Origin: Cyclobacteriaceae bacterium
Lineage (GTDB): Bacteria; Bacteroidota; Bacteroidia; Cytophagales; Cyclobacteriaceae
Direction: 5' to 3'
Assembly: GCA_022841475.1 (NCBI GenBank)
Contig: JALHRJ010000001.1
Span: forward strand, 27,430-91,429
DNA length: 64,000 nucleotides
Shown: in pieces, positions 7,778 through 17,053 of the stretch
Position numbering within the stretch: the stretch's first letter is position 1
Layout of the letters: the number at the start of each line of letters is the position of its first letter
Position numbers and translations under genes: made by a program
Notes under the pieces: model-generated
The model's database searches: none
Told to the model about the DNA's origin: nothing
What the model saw: the letters and a program-made list of their open reading frames with translations, nothing else

Positions 7778-9133
7778 TTAAGTTTTGATTTCAGAAAATA
7801 CTGATCTATCCTGAATCGTTAAGTCATGATTATTGACCGTTTTACCAAAATACTCATCCTGTTTTCTTCTGAGCGCATCACAGAATCTATTCTTAGGTAA
7901 GATCACATCAGCATACGTGATTACCTGATCTTTATGAACATCGTTTTTGAGGATACAATCTTTCGCCAGACCCATTGGCAACAATTGTTCCTGCATTGTA
8001 ATCTCAGCCGTTTCACATTGCCCGTAAGTCATATAGCAGCCAATGCCATCCAATGATTCACCTGCCTTAAGATTTACCTTGGCAGTAGCTACCACTTCAA
8101 CCATAGGCGCACCCAAAGGCGCTATAGTTGCATCGTGAAACAAGACAGCACGCGCGCAACTGTTGGGAACCTCAAGATGACACAGATGATAGGGGGTATA
8201 AAATAAATAAAGAGGCCCTTCACCTAGTTTATACAAATTGAGGAAATGTTGTTGTCGTGGATCATCATGTGTTCCTAACACAAATACACCCGGGCCGGGC
8301 TCTGCTCCTACTACATAATCAACAATGCCATCGCCCGATAGCAACGCATCGAGTGGGTAGCTGTCAAGCATGTCTTTAAGTGGTGTGCCTGCGGGTACTG
8401 AAGGACCACACATTCCTCTCTTACCAATAGACATACCCGTGGCATTGGCCACAATGGCTTGTTCAAATGAAATTTTAGTTCCATCTGCAAAGGAGGTTAC
8501 CATGGCCGGATTCTGTCCCCACTTCTTCGCAAAACTTTCTTGTGTAGTCGGATTTCTATACGGATCCTGTAATCCTTTGATGTTACCACATAATACAGGC
8601 TTCACGCCAATACCTTTTACAAATCGGAATAAGTTCATTTCAACGCCCGGTTGATCGCCATCGGCATTGGTGATGATCACTCCTGCTTTATCAGCGTGTA
8701 CTTTAAGAATGGATCCAACTGTAGAATCCAATTCAGCATTCATCAATACAACATGTTTTGAATTTCGAATGGCTTCCCATGCAACCCGCGAGCTGAATTC
8801 CACATCTCCGGTAACTTCTACAACCACTTCAATATTCTCAGCTTTGCAGATAAGCATTGGATCTTCTGTTATAGAATATTTACCACGCGCAATTCTATGT
8901 TCCAACGTTGCTTTGTCATTAACCACCGCAAAATCTGTGATACCGGCTGCCTCGTAAGCTTTCACTGCTCTATTAATATTTCGATTGTAAACGGCTACGA
9001 CCTCCATGCCCTCAACCGATTTTGCAATCTGCATGAGTACACCGGCACCCATAAAGCCGGTGCCTACCAATCCTACTTTTACAGGATTGTTCATGTGATG
9101 TCTTTTTGCCAGTGCTTTATCAACAATAATCAT
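7778..9133 (-). CDS. Homoserine-dehydrogenase-like oxidoreductase with SAF domain
   Basis: Seen: N-terminal Rossmann motif GLVGTGFMGAGVLMQ, then VVAVYNR, VVVEVTGDVEFSS and NADGDQPGVEMNLFRF. The C-terminal ~100 residues contain an SAF-like segment (VVATAKVNLKAGESLDGIGCYMTYGQC) as found in NeuB, FlgA and altronate-dehydratase relatives. Family: this NAD(P)-binding plus SAF architecture recurs in polysaccharide gene clusters beside cytidylyltransferases, but I know of no firmly established reaction. It overlaps the 3,5-epimerase gene by 4 bp and is clearly in the operon. A C3-branch or carboxylate-forming step on the sugar is possible, but that is a guess. Confidence 0.7.
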   Translation of the reverse strand: MIIVDKALAKRHHMNNPVKVGLVGTGFMGAGVLMQIAKSVEGMEVVAVYNRNINRAVKAYEAAGITDFAVVNDKATLEHRIARGKYSITEDPMLICKAENIEVVVEVTGDVEFSSRVAWEAIRNSKHVVLMNAELDSTVGSILKVHADKAGVIITNADGDQPGVEMNLFRFVKGIGVKPVLCGNIKGLQDPYRNPTTQESFAKKWGQNPAMVTSFADGTKISFEQAIVANATGMSIGKRGMCGPSVPAGTPLKDMLDSYPLDALLSGDGIVDYVVGAEPGPGVFVLGTHDDPRQQHFLNLYKLGEGPLYLFYTPYHLCHLEVPNSCARAVLFHDATIAPLGAPMVEVVATAKVNLKAGESLDGIGCYMTYGQCETAEITMQEQLLPMGLAKDCILKNDVHKDQVITYADVILPKNRFCDALRRKQDEYFGKTVNNHDLTIQDRSVFSEIKT

Positions 9134-9693
9134 AATACAAAAGCTTCCTCTTTCTTTGACGAAGAAGCCATAAAAGGTGGATGTGACTTATCTTTTTCAG
9201 ACATGAAAAGCGGAACGATGGGCCAGTTAATATTAATTTGAGAATCATCAAACTTAATTCCACGTTCTGCTTCTGCGGTGTAGTATTCGGTTACCATGTA
9301 ATGCACGGAAGAATGATCGCTAAGAGTTATAAAGCCATGCGCAAACCCTTCGGGCACATATAGCATTTTAAAACTTTCAGCCGTTAATTCAACTCCAATC
9401 CATTGTTTATAGGTGCTTGATTCCGGCCTGAGATCGATAATGACATCATAGATAGAGCCGGCTGTGCAAAGCACAACCTTACTTTCAGCATAGGGCCGTA
9501 CCTGATAATGCATGCCTCGTAGCGTGCCCCGGTTTTTACTATACGACACATTGGTCTGCACTACGTTCGCATTCAAACCGTGTGCAATAAATTCGTGATG
9601 GCACCAGGCGCGGCCAAAAAATCCTCTTTCATCTTCGCGTTTCTCAACTTCGATGATAAATGCTCCTGCTAATTTAGTTTGTGTGAATTTCAT
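9130..9693 (-). CDS. dTDP-4-dehydrorhamnose 3,5-epimerase family protein (RfbC-like)
   Basis: Seen: 187 aa, the family size. Motifs are EDERGFFGRAW, TNVSYSKNRGTLRGMHYQ (with the catalytic-type His), KVVLCTAGSIYDVIIDLRPES and LYVPEGFAHGFITLSDHSSVHYMVTEYY. These are the cupin core of RmlC-type epimerases. Family: epimerises C3/C5 of 4-keto-6-deoxy nucleotide sugars. Here it sits with a cytidylyltransferase rather than rmlA/rmlB/rmlD, so the substrate is probably CDP-linked. It overlaps both neighbours by 4 bp, which suggests translational coupling. Confidence 0.88.
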   Translation of the reverse strand: MKFTQTKLAGAFIIEVEKREDERGFFGRAWCHHEFIAHGLNANVVQTNVSYSKNRGTLRGMHYQVRPYAESKVVLCTAGSIYDVIIDLRPESSTYKQWIGVELTAESFKMLYVPEGFAHGFITLSDHSSVHYMVTEYYTAEAERGIKFDDSQININWPIVPLFMSEKDKSHPPFMASSSKKEEAFVL

Positions 9694-10757
9694 AATGTTA
9701 TCATTGCTGGTTGGTTTTGGAAATGCCAGCGGAGCTCAGAATTGAGCAGATCTTTGCTTTGTAAGTTGTTAAGCACATTCAATCGGATCCAGGACGACTT
9801 TCTAAAATCAACATCGCTAAAGTTTATTGACTCGAGTCCTTCTTTTAATCCGCTTATGGTTGACAGCAAATCATATTGTGGTTGGTGTTGAGGGGCTAAT
9901 TGCTGGTAACGCTCAAAATCTACATGATAAGACCGCTTATCAGGAGCTGCATTTTCATGAAACACTACTTCAACACCCGGAATTTGAAACGCTACTGCTT
10001 CAGCGAGTTGTCGTACCTGGTAATTGAACGACTGACTTCCCGTGTTTATGGCTAAAAACCTACCCAATGAAGATGATCTTCCCACTGCCCAATCAATCGC
10101 GAGAGCCATATCTTTTACATGAATGAGAGGCCGCCAGGGTGAACCATCGCTTAACAAAGTGATTTGTTTTGACGCTAGGGCACATGCAACAAAATCGTTA
10201 AGCACAAGATCGAGTCTTAACCTTGAACTTATACCACATGCTGTAGCAAACCGTAAACATGTGATTGAAAAACTATCAGAAGCTAATACCCGCAGATCTC
10301 TTTCGGCATAAACCTTTGATCGTGCATAGGTAGACAGCGGGTTTACATTTGAATCTTCATTGGCAAGTTTATTTGTTACGCCATAAATACTACAGCTGGA
10401 GGCAAATACAAATGATTTCACTCCTGCTGCTTTAGCACGTTTGGCCACGTGAATACATGCTTTGTAATTCACATCCATGGTAACTTGCTCAAACCGATTT
10501 CCCATCGGGTCGTTTGAGATGGCTGCCAGGTAAATGACGACATCTACCTCTTGCAGAATCGAATCCGGAAAATTTCGAACATCACCAAAAAATTGCAGAT
10601 CTAACTTTCTCTCCGGTAAATAATCGACCTGCGCAAGGCAACTGGCAAAGTAACCAGTATCATAACCAATAAGGGTAGCCGTTGGATAAGTCTCTCTCAA
10701 TCGCTCAACCACTTCGGGGCCTACATAGCCCATGTTTCCAATAATAACAATCTTCAT
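9690..10757 (-). CDS. NAD-dependent epimerase/dehydratase (extended SDR)
   Basis: Seen: GNMGYVGPEVVERL at the N-terminus (GxxGxxG), VVIYLAAISNDP, SFVFASSCSIYG (catalytic Ser region), YARSKVYAE (Tyr-x3-Lys) and CLRFATACG, all typical of nucleotide-sugar SDRs. The C-terminal ~50 residues (FRKSSWIRLNVLNNLQ...) are family-specific. Family: 4-epimerase, 4,6-dehydratase or 4-reductase activity on a nucleotide sugar. It follows the cytidylyltransferase gene directly, so it may act on CDP-glucose. It does not look like a standard CDP-glucose 4,6-dehydratase to me, but sequence alone cannot settle this. Confidence 0.8.
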   Translation of the reverse strand: MKIVIIGNMGYVGPEVVERLRETYPTATLIGYDTGYFASCLAQVDYLPERKLDLQFFGDVRNFPDSILQEVDVVIYLAAISNDPMGNRFEQVTMDVNYKACIHVAKRAKAAGVKSFVFASSCSIYGVTNKLANEDSNVNPLSTYARSKVYAERDLRVLASDSFSITCLRFATACGISSRLRLDLVLNDFVACALASKQITLLSDGSPWRPLIHVKDMALAIDWAVGRSSSLGRFLAINTGSQSFNYQVRQLAEAVAFQIPGVEVVFHENAAPDKRSYHVDFERYQQLAPQHQPQYDLLSTISGLKEGLESINFSDVDFRKSSWIRLNVLNNLQSKDLLNSELRWHFQNQPAMITL

Positions 10758-10792
10758 ATATAAATTAAAGTCATAGATTAATTTTCAAACCC

Positions 10793-11572
10793 TTACTGCC
10801 AATGTTTCCAGGGTGCTTTGCCAGACCTCCAGATTTCCTCCAGATAATTCTTATCCCTGAGTGTATCCATCGACTGCCAGAACCCACTATGTCGGTAAGC
10901 GAATAGTGTCCCTTCCTCGGCCAGGGTTTCAAGCGGTTCACTTTCCCATGTGGTAGCATCACCTTCAATGAGATCAAATACAGATGGCTCACAAACAAAA
11001 TAGCCACCATTAATCCATGGGGTGTCACCCGTAATTACCTTCTCCTTAAAATTTTTAATTTTCATATCATGGGCGCCTAAGGAAAACGTGCCGAAGCGGC
11101 CGGGAGGTTGAACTGCAGTGAGGGTAACTTGCCCGCCATGCTCCTTATGATAGGCGATAAGTTTAGTAATATCCACATCGGTTACACCATCTCCGTAGGT
11201 CAAACAAAAAGTTTCATTACCTACAAATTCCTTCACTCGCTTCAATCGTCCCCCGGTCATGGTGAATTCACCGGTATCAACCAGGGTTATTTTCCAGGGT
11301 TCAGCATGATTGGTATGAAACTCCATTTTATTGCCGCGTAGATCAAAGGTTACATCACAGCAGTGCAGAAAATAATTTGAAAAATAATCCTTAATAAGAT
11401 CTGCCTTATACCCACAACAAATGATGAAATCATTAATACCGTAATAAGAATATATCTTTAGGATATGCCACAGGATTGGCTTGTTGCCGATATCTACCAT
11501 AGGTTTTGGCCTGATACCACTTTCTTCACTTATTCTGGTTCCATGCCCACCCGCAAAAATCACCGCCTTCAT
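10793..11572 (-). CDS. rfbF: Glucose-1-phosphate cytidylyltransferase
   Basis: Seen: MKAVIFAGGHGTRISEESGIRPKPMVDIG, the nucleotidyltransferase signature, then WHILKIYSYYGINDFIICCGYKAD, LTYGDGVTDVDI and INGGYFVCEPSVFDLI, a close match to RfbF/DdhA along its length (about 259 aa). Reaction: CTP + glucose-1-phosphate to CDP-glucose + PPi, the entry step to CDP-deoxysugars. Start: the ORF track begins 30 bp upstream (MGVDGLNEAK), but the family starts at MKAVIFAGG, so I use the ATG at 11572. First gene of the sugar/sulfur operon. Two Crp-like palindromes lie 85-121 bp upstream. Confidence 0.92.
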   Translation of the reverse strand: MKAVIFAGGHGTRISEESGIRPKPMVDIGNKPILWHILKIYSYYGINDFIICCGYKADLIKDYFSNYFLHCCDVTFDLRGNKMEFHTNHAEPWKITLVDTGEFTMTGGRLKRVKEFVGNETFCLTYGDGVTDVDITKLIAYHKEHGGQVTLTAVQPPGRFGTFSLGAHDMKIKNFKEKVITGDTPWINGGYFVCEPSVFDLIEGDATTWESEPLETLAEEGTLFAYRHSGFWQSMDTLRDKNYLEEIWRSGKAPWKHWQ

Positions 11573-11656
11573 TTTCGCTTCATTTAAGCCGTCCACTCCC
11601 AACTAAATCAACTTTTGATCAGCTAGTAAAGGACATCATTAATGTAAATGATTTCA

Positions 11657-11670
11657 ATGATACGCGTCAT
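11657..11670. promoter_or_regulatory. Crp/Fnr-like palindrome, site 1a
   Basis: ATGATACGCGTCAT: TGA-N6-TCA, the half-site spacing of Crp/Fnr dimers. It lies 85 bp upstream of the rfbF start and 23 bp (about two helical turns) from site 1b. Binding by the Crp-fused regulator is inference. Confidence 0.5.
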
Positions 11671-11679
11671 AGTGATGTA

Positions 11680-11693
11680 TTGATACCCGTCAT
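11680..11693. promoter_or_regulatory. Crp/Fnr-like palindrome, site 1b
   Basis: TTGATACCCGTCAT: TGA-N6-TCA, sharing TGATAC-CGTCATAG with site 1a. The two sites are tandem direct repeats of a palindrome in the rfbF upstream gap. Confidence 0.5.
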
Positions 11694-11736
11694 AGAAGGC
11701 CCTGTGACAGTTACTACGAATTGAAATATTTAAAGT

Positions 11737-12636
11737 TTAGTTTGTGGTATTTTGGATAAACCTTCTGATTTTTCCACCAATTACAAATGGAAATATACCT
11801 CCGTAATACCTGAACAGAATACTCGAAAAAGATGAGGTTGCCAGGCCTAGTTTAGAATGAAATGGCATTTCGGAATAAACTTTCGAACGATACATTACTT
11901 CATTAAATGCATCGCACGCCATTTTTAAATGTGGAAAATTTCCGGCAAAGGTTGAATCTCCTATTTGTTTCGCATAGTGCCTGAAGCTTTTCGATGTTCC
12001 CCCAAAACTTTTATGGTATCCTACGAAATCAAAATGCTTGATCTCACCTAAAAAAGCAAGATTGGCTATAAAGTGATAATCATTACCAATGGCCTGCCGT
12101 AAACTAATTGATTTAGTAAGTTCTCTCCGCATTAATCCATGGATCATTCCTCCGTAAACAACTTTAGAGTAATAACCAATTACGCGGAGGCTGGAAGACT
12201 TTTGCTCAAACGTAAATCCCTTCTCACTTAAATCCTGATTGTTGTCGAGCCAGTATTTTATTTGTCCTGATACAAGAGAGTATTGGGGATGGGCCTCTAA
12301 AAAAGTAACATATTTTAAAAGCACGCCCACCTCCAACGCATCATCATCTGCCAACCACATGAAATATTTACCTGTTGCTTTCCGAAGAACAAATTCAAAG
12401 TTCGGAATCATACCGATATTTATCGGTTGCCGATAATACAGTAGCTCACGATGGCTCTTAGTAATCTCCGAAATGACTTCACGGGTATTATCAGACGAAC
12501 AGTTATCCGAAACAATGATTTCCAAATTGGGATAATGTTGTAACCAGACAGAATTAAGAGCTCTATCGATACCCTTACTTCTATTGTATGCAGGTATTCC
12601 TATGCTCACCAATGGATACACCTGTGCTGTTTGCAT
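11737..12636 (-). CDS. Glycosyltransferase family 2
   Basis: Seen: N-terminal PLVSIGIPAYNRSKGIDRALNSV, EIIVSDNCSSDNTREV (nucleotide-binding Asp) and YFMWLADDDALEVGVL, where the DDD is the metal-binding DxD equivalent of GT-A enzymes. The C-terminal third is hydrophobic near the end (FSSILFRYYGGIFPFVIGG), suggesting membrane association. Family: adds a sugar from a nucleotide donor to the lipid-linked repeat unit on the cytoplasmic face. Two bp separate it from the GDP-fucose synthase gene upstream, so it is the last gene of the gmd-fcl-GT2 operon. Donor and linkage cannot be read; GDP-fucose is a natural guess. Confidence 0.88.
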   Translation of the reverse strand: MQTAQVYPLVSIGIPAYNRSKGIDRALNSVWLQHYPNLEIIVSDNCSSDNTREVISEITKSHRELLYYRQPINIGMIPNFEFVLRKATGKYFMWLADDDALEVGVLLKYVTFLEAHPQYSLVSGQIKYWLDNNQDLSEKGFTFEQKSSSLRVIGYYSKVVYGGMIHGLMRRELTKSISLRQAIGNDYHFIANLAFLGEIKHFDFVGYHKSFGGTSKSFRHYAKQIGDSTFAGNFPHLKMACDAFNEVMYRSKVYSEMPFHSKLGLATSSFSSILFRYYGGIFPFVIGGKIRRFIQNTTN

Positions 12637-12638
12637 AC

Positions 12639-13571
12639 CTACTTTGCTAAAACCATCTCAAATTGATTACAGATCATTCTTATTCCGTCTTCCAATTCAA
12701 TTTTTGAAGACCACCCGAGATCATTAATTTTAGAAGTATCTAATAACTTTCTGGGCGAACCATCGGGCTGTTCTGCATTGAAATGAAGATCACCCTGATA
12801 ACCTACATGCTTCCTGATCAGTAAGGCCAGTTCCTTAATACTTAAATCAACACCCGTACCTACATTGATGATCTCGCGACTATTGTATTTATTCATAAGA
12901 AATAAACATGCATCGGCAAGATCATCAACATGAAGGAACTCTCGTCTTGGCGTGCCACTGCCCCAGATTTCAACAGACGAAAGATTTTGTTCTTTCGCAG
13001 TGTAAAATTTACTGATCAGTGCAGGTAAAACATGAGAGTTAAGAAGATCGTAATTATCATTGGGACCATATAGATTTGTTGGCATCAGGCTGATAAAGTT
13101 ACATCCATATTGCTGGCGATAGGCCTGGCACATCTTTATGCCGGCAATCTTTGCGATTGCATAAGGTTCGTTGGTAGTCTCTAAAAGTCCGGTTAATAGA
13201 GCTTCCTCCTTCATTGGTTGGGCAGCATCTCTTGGATAAATACAAGAAGAACCCAGGAAAAGTAATTTCTTGACACCGCAACGAAATGATTGATGTATTA
13301 CATTCGATTGAATAGCCAGGTTGTCATAAATAAAATCAGCGCGAAATGTATTATTAGCATGTATGCCCCCAACCTTGGCGGCTGCAAGAAATACATATTC
13401 TGGCCGCTCGGCTTCAAAAAACTCCTTTACTGCTTGTTGATTGCGAAGGTCGAGTTGAGAAGACGTTCTTGAAACGAAATTGTAATATCCTTCAAGTTCA
13501 AGGAGTCTATGAATGGCTGAGCCAACCATACCTAAATGTCCTGCGATAAATATTTTTGCCGATTTTTCCAT
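12639..13571 (-). CDS. fcl: GDP-L-fucose synthase
   Basis: Seen: [16 protein letters not shown] (NADP Rossmann loop), [15 protein letters not shown] (a hallmark of Fcl/WcaG), [30 protein letters not shown] (Tyr-x3-Lys) and [22 protein letters not shown]. At 310 aa it has the family length. Reaction: GDP-4-keto-6-deoxymannose to GDP-L-fucose (3,5-epimerisation and NADPH reduction). Its ATG overlaps the gmd stop by one base (TAATG). Together they supply GDP-fucose for the exopolysaccharide. Confidence 0.95.
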   Translation of the reverse strand: MEKSAKIFIAGHLGMVGSAIHRLLELEGYYNFVSRTSSQLDLRNQQAVKEFFEAERPEYVFLAAAKVGGIHANNTFRADFIYDNLAIQSNVIHQSFRCGVKKLLFLGSSCIYPRDAAQPMKEEALLTGLLETTNEPYAIAKIAGIKMCQAYRQQYGCNFISLMPTNLYGPNDNYDLLNSHVLPALISKFYTAKEQNLSSVEIWGSGTPRREFLHVDDLADACLFLMNKYNSREIINVGTGVDLSIKELALLIRKHVGYQGDLHFNAEQPDGSPRKLLDTSKINDLGWSSKIELEDGIRMICNQFEMVLAK

Positions 13572-14692
13572 TATTCATCATTCATTAAAACCTCCATACC
13601 ATTTGATTGCAGCAATCTATCGCGTTGAAATAGTTTGAGATCGGATTCCATCATATCATGTACAATATCCTGTATAGTATGCAGGGCCTTCCATCCAAGT
13701 TTGTTATATGCTTTTGTGGCATCGCCTATCAAAAGCTCTACTTCAGTGGGCCTGAAATATTCAGGATCAACTGCAACCACTACTTTTCCAATTTCCATTA
13801 AATAGTCTGGATTGGAACATTCTGCCACCGTGGCCACCTCATGCACTCCTTCGCCTTCAAATACAAGGCTAACTCCAACTTCCGCGAAAGCCATGCGGGT
13901 AAAATCCCGAACCGTTGTAGTAATCCCCGTAGCAATAACAAAGTCCTCAGGTTTCTCCTGCTGCAGCATCAACCACATAGCCTCTACATAGTCTTTGGCG
14001 TGGCCCCAGTCGCGCTGTGAATTTAGATTTCCCAGATAAACTTTATCCTGCATGCCCAATGCAATACGAGCAACAGCACGAGTGATTTTTCGGGTTACAA
14101 ATGTTTCGCCTCTTCGTGGTGATTCATGATTAAATAAAATTCCATTGCAGGCATACATATTATAGGCTTCTCTATAATTAACGGTAATCCAATAGCCATA
14201 GAGTTTCGCCACCGCATAGGGTGACCTGGGATAAAACGGTGTAGTCTCCCGCTGCGGTATCTCCTGAACGAGACCATACAGTTCGGAAGATGATGCCTGG
14301 TATATTCTTGTTTTCTTGACCATATTAAGCAATCGAACGGCTTCCAGAATTCGCAGTGTACCTATCCCATCGGTGTTTGCTGCATATTCAGGAATATCAA
14401 AACTTACTTTAACATGAGACATGGCACCCAGGTTATAAATTTCATCCGGCTGCACCTCCTGAATTACACGTATCAGATTGGTGGCGTCTGTCAAATCTCC
14501 GTAATGAAGCTTTAAGTGGCCATCCCCTTCATGGGGATCCTGATACATATGATCAATGCGATCGGTGTTCAGTGATGAACTTCTACGCTTGATACCATGC
14601 ACCGTGTATCCCTTCTCTAATAATAACTCAGCCAGGTACGAACCATCCTGTCCCGTAATTCCTGATATCAATGCTACTTTGCCTTTGCTCAT
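13571..14692 (-). CDS. gmd: GDP-mannose 4,6-dehydratase
   Basis: Seen: [32 protein letters not shown], the near-invariant Gmd N-terminus, [54 protein letters not shown] (catalytic Thr/Ser, Glu and Tyr-x3-Lys) and [17 protein letters not shown]. 373 aa, full length. Reaction: GDP-mannose to GDP-4-keto-6-deoxymannose, the first step to GDP-fucose. It is divergent from the initiating transferase gene, and a Crp-like palindrome lies in the shared 147-bp gap. Confidence 0.96.
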   Translation of the reverse strand: MSKGKVALISGITGQDGSYLAELLLEKGYTVHGIKRRSSSLNTDRIDHMYQDPHEGDGHLKLHYGDLTDATNLIRVIQEVQPDEIYNLGAMSHVKVSFDIPEYAANTDGIGTLRILEAVRLLNMVKKTRIYQASSSELYGLVQEIPQRETTPFYPRSPYAVAKLYGYWITVNYREAYNMYACNGILFNHESPRRGETFVTRKITRAVARIALGMQDKVYLGNLNSQRDWGHAKDYVEAMWLMLQQEKPEDFVIATGITTTVRDFTRMAFAEVGVSLVFEGEGVHEVATVAECSNPDYLMEIGKVVVAVDPEYFRPTEVELLIGDATKAYNKLGWKALHTIQDIVHDMMESDLKLFQRDRLLQSNGMEVLMNDE

Positions 14693-14766
14693 AATCTCAT
14701 TTATAAATAATAGACAAGAATAGAGAGATTCATCATCTTGTTAAATGAGCATTGTTTTTCAAGACG

Positions 14767-14780
14767 ATGATTGTGATCAC
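14767..14780. promoter_or_regulatory. Crp/Fnr-like palindrome, site 2
   Basis: ATGATTGTGATCAC: TGA-N6-TCA, in the divergent gap between gmd and the initiating glycosyltransferase gene, 75 bp from the gmd start and 60 bp from the wcaJ-like start. One outer base departs from perfect symmetry. Confidence 0.45.
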
Positions 14781-14839
14781 GCCTTTAGAGTTCTCAATAA
14801 GGGAAATTTGTATTGAGATATTTTTAATTATCCAACATC

Positions 14840-16228
14840 ATGAAAGGCCAGTATTACTCGAGATTTATTAAAGTGATGATTTTCATCATCGATTTTTTCT
14901 TTATTTATCTTGCGTTTCTTATAACTGAAAAATTTGGAGTAGTCAATACGCTTTCCAACCAACAATTCACCTCTTTCTTTCTAACATTTGGACTTATTTG
15001 GATAATTGCGGGCTTCTTCAACAAAATATATCGTGTGGATACTGCGCTAACACAAAGTATCATCAATCTATTTGGCACATTTCTATTACATTTAATTATC
15101 ATTGAAATTCTAATAAAGACATCTGGTCTCTATCTGGTAAGTTTTGAATTTCTTGCCTCTATATATGCATTAGCCATTTTCTTCATTGTTGGCACCCGAA
15201 TATTTTACAAGCTAATCGCGAAGTATTACCAGTTTACGGGATTTGACCAGCGTAAAGTCGTCATCATTGGTGCCGGAAGTGCTGGAGTTGCGCTCTATAA
15301 ACACTTTACAGGCAACGAAACTGCAGGATATCACTTCGCAGGCTTTTTCGATGAGATTACTAACCAAACGCAGGAAGTTCAAGAAAAGATTGTTGGGCCT
15401 CTAAGTGCGAAGAGCATTAAAAACTACTGTATATCCCAAGGTATCGGTGAAATCTACTTTGCGCTTCCCCCCTCACATATTACACTTCTTCACGATCTCT
15501 CTCAATTTGCAGATGAACAGTTCATTTATTTTAGAGTAGCTCCAGATTTTAGTGAGCTGCGACACGAAAGTGGTAACATCTTTCTGATCAACTCCGTACC
15601 GGTACTTACCACAAGGAAAGAACCACTGGGTATTTCACTTAATGCCAATCTTAAAAGAGCCTTTGATATACTCTTTTCACTAACTGTTATCCTATTACTA
15701 TTTCCAATCATTCTTCCAATCATTGCGATTGCTATTCGCCTTGATTCACCTGGCCCTATCTTCTTTAAACAACTTCGCCCTGGAAAGAAGAATAAGCTAT
15801 TTGATTGTTACAAGTTACGCACCATGTTGGTAAATAATAATACCGAACTACAAGCTTCAAAGAATGACTCCAGAATCACTAAAGTGGGTCGTTTCCTGCG
15901 CAAAACAAACATGGATGAACTCCCACAATTCTTCAATGTGCTACTTGGCAATATGTCGGTGGTAGGCCCAAGACCAAATATGATCAGTCAGTTGGAAGAG
16001 TATTCTAAAACGATTAATAATTATAGAGTGCGTCACTTCGTAACACCCGGCATCACAGGCTATGCACAAGTAAATGGATGCCGTGGCGAAACGAGAGATG
16101 CCGGTCTCATGGAGAAACGTGTGAAATACGATGTTCAATACATTGAGAACTGGAGTCTTTCACTTGATATGAAGATTATTTTCCTGACGGTATGGAACAT
16201 GGTGAAAGGTGAAAAGAATGCATACTAA
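14840..16228 (+). CDS. Polyprenyl-phosphate sugar-1-phosphate transferase (WcaJ-like initiating enzyme)
   Basis: Seen: four to five N-terminal membrane helices (residues ~10-125), a CoA-binding-like Rossmann segment ([17 protein letters not shown]), another helix ([25 protein letters not shown]), then the catalytic sugar-transferase domain: [55 protein letters not shown] and [18 protein letters not shown]. Family: PHPT enzymes of the PssY/WbaP/WcaJ group move a sugar-1-phosphate (often glucose) onto undecaprenyl phosphate, starting the repeat unit at the inner membrane. First gene of a plus-strand unit with the WecG/TagA gene, 12 bp downstream. Confidence 0.93.
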   Translation: MKGQYYSRFIKVMIFIIDFFFIYLAFLITEKFGVVNTLSNQQFTSFFLTFGLIWIIAGFFNKIYRVDTALTQSIINLFGTFLLHLIIIEILIKTSGLYLVSFEFLASIYALAIFFIVGTRIFYKLIAKYYQFTGFDQRKVVIIGAGSAGVALYKHFTGNETAGYHFAGFFDEITNQTQEVQEKIVGPLSAKSIKNYCISQGIGEIYFALPPSHITLLHDLSQFADEQFIYFRVAPDFSELRHESGNIFLINSVPVLTTRKEPLGISLNANLKRAFDILFSLTVILLLFPIILPIIAIAIRLDSPGPIFFKQLRPGKKNKLFDCYKLRTMLVNNNTELQASKNDSRITKVGRFLRKTNMDELPQFFNVLLGNMSVVGPRPNMISQLEEYSKTINNYRVRHFVTPGITGYAQVNGCRGETRDAGLMEKRVKYDVQYIENWSLSLDMKIIFLTVWNMVKGEKNAY

Positions 16229-16240
16229 TAACTCTAAGAG

Positions 16241-17041
16241 ATGAACAGAAAAAATGTTCTGAACTCTTCTATCTCTACGGGATCGTATCAGGAATTTATT
16301 AACGAAATATTTTTTCTTGTCAACCATAAGATTCCGTCTTATGTATGCTTTGCCAATGTGCATATGGTGGTAGAGGGACATAAGGATCGGAATTTTCAAC
16401 ATGTAATAAACCATGCAAATATTGTTGCTCCTGACGGAAAACCCATTGCTTTATTCTTACGATATTTTTCCAAAATAAAGCAAGACCGGGTATGTGGCAT
16501 GGATATCCTTCCTGATCTTCTCAAACAAGCTGAGTTAACTGGTAAATCAGTTTTCTTTTATGGTTCTACAACAAGTCTTTTGACTAGGATTACTGAAAAA
16601 GTAAATCTAGAGTATCCTTCACTGAAGATAAGTGGTTCGTATTCGCCACCTTTTAAAAATCTCTCCGAAGAAGAGAACCGTATTGCGCTAAGTAAAATAA
16701 ATGACACTTCACCTGATCTTGTATTTGTTGCTCTGGGGTGTCCTAAGCAAGAAAAATGGATGGCAACAAACAAAAATAAAATCGGAGCGTGTCTTTTAGG
16801 TGTGGGCCAGGCATTTAATGTATATGCAGGCATGGAAAAACGACTGCCAGTTTGGATGCGCAATCTTTCACTTGAGTGGATGTATCGTCTGTATCTCGAA
16901 CCGAAGCGACTATGGAAAAGATACCTGGTTACTAACTCCTATTTCCTGTTGCTCACTTTCAATTCTATGATCCATTCGTTGCTAACTCCCTTTACAAAGG
17001 TCAAATCCTCAGAAAGTATCTTACAAAATCCGAAGGCTTAA
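16241..17041 (+). CDS. WecG/TagA/CpsF-family glycosyltransferase (GT26)
   Basis: Seen: CFANVHMVVEGHKDRNF, NIVAPDGKPIALFLRYF, RVCGMDILPDLL, VFFYGSTTSLLTRI, PDLVFVALGCPKQEKWM and GVGQAFNVYAGMEKRLPVWM, which together define the family. 266 aa, full length. Family: soluble, membrane-associated inverting transferase that adds the second sugar (ManNAc, ManNAcA or others) to the lipid-linked first sugar. It follows the initiating transferase gene directly, in keeping with a role in the second step. Confidence 0.92.
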   Translation: MNRKNVLNSSISTGSYQEFINEIFFLVNHKIPSYVCFANVHMVVEGHKDRNFQHVINHANIVAPDGKPIALFLRYFSKIKQDRVCGMDILPDLLKQAELTGKSVFFYGSTTSLLTRITEKVNLEYPSLKISGSYSPPFKNLSEEENRIALSKINDTSPDLVFVALGCPKQEKWMATNKNKIGACLLGVGQAFNVYAGMEKRLPVWMRNLSLEWMYRLYLEPKRLWKRYLVTNSYFLLLTFNSMIHSLLTPFTKVKSSESILQNPKA

Positions 17042-17053
17042 TACCGGAAGTTG

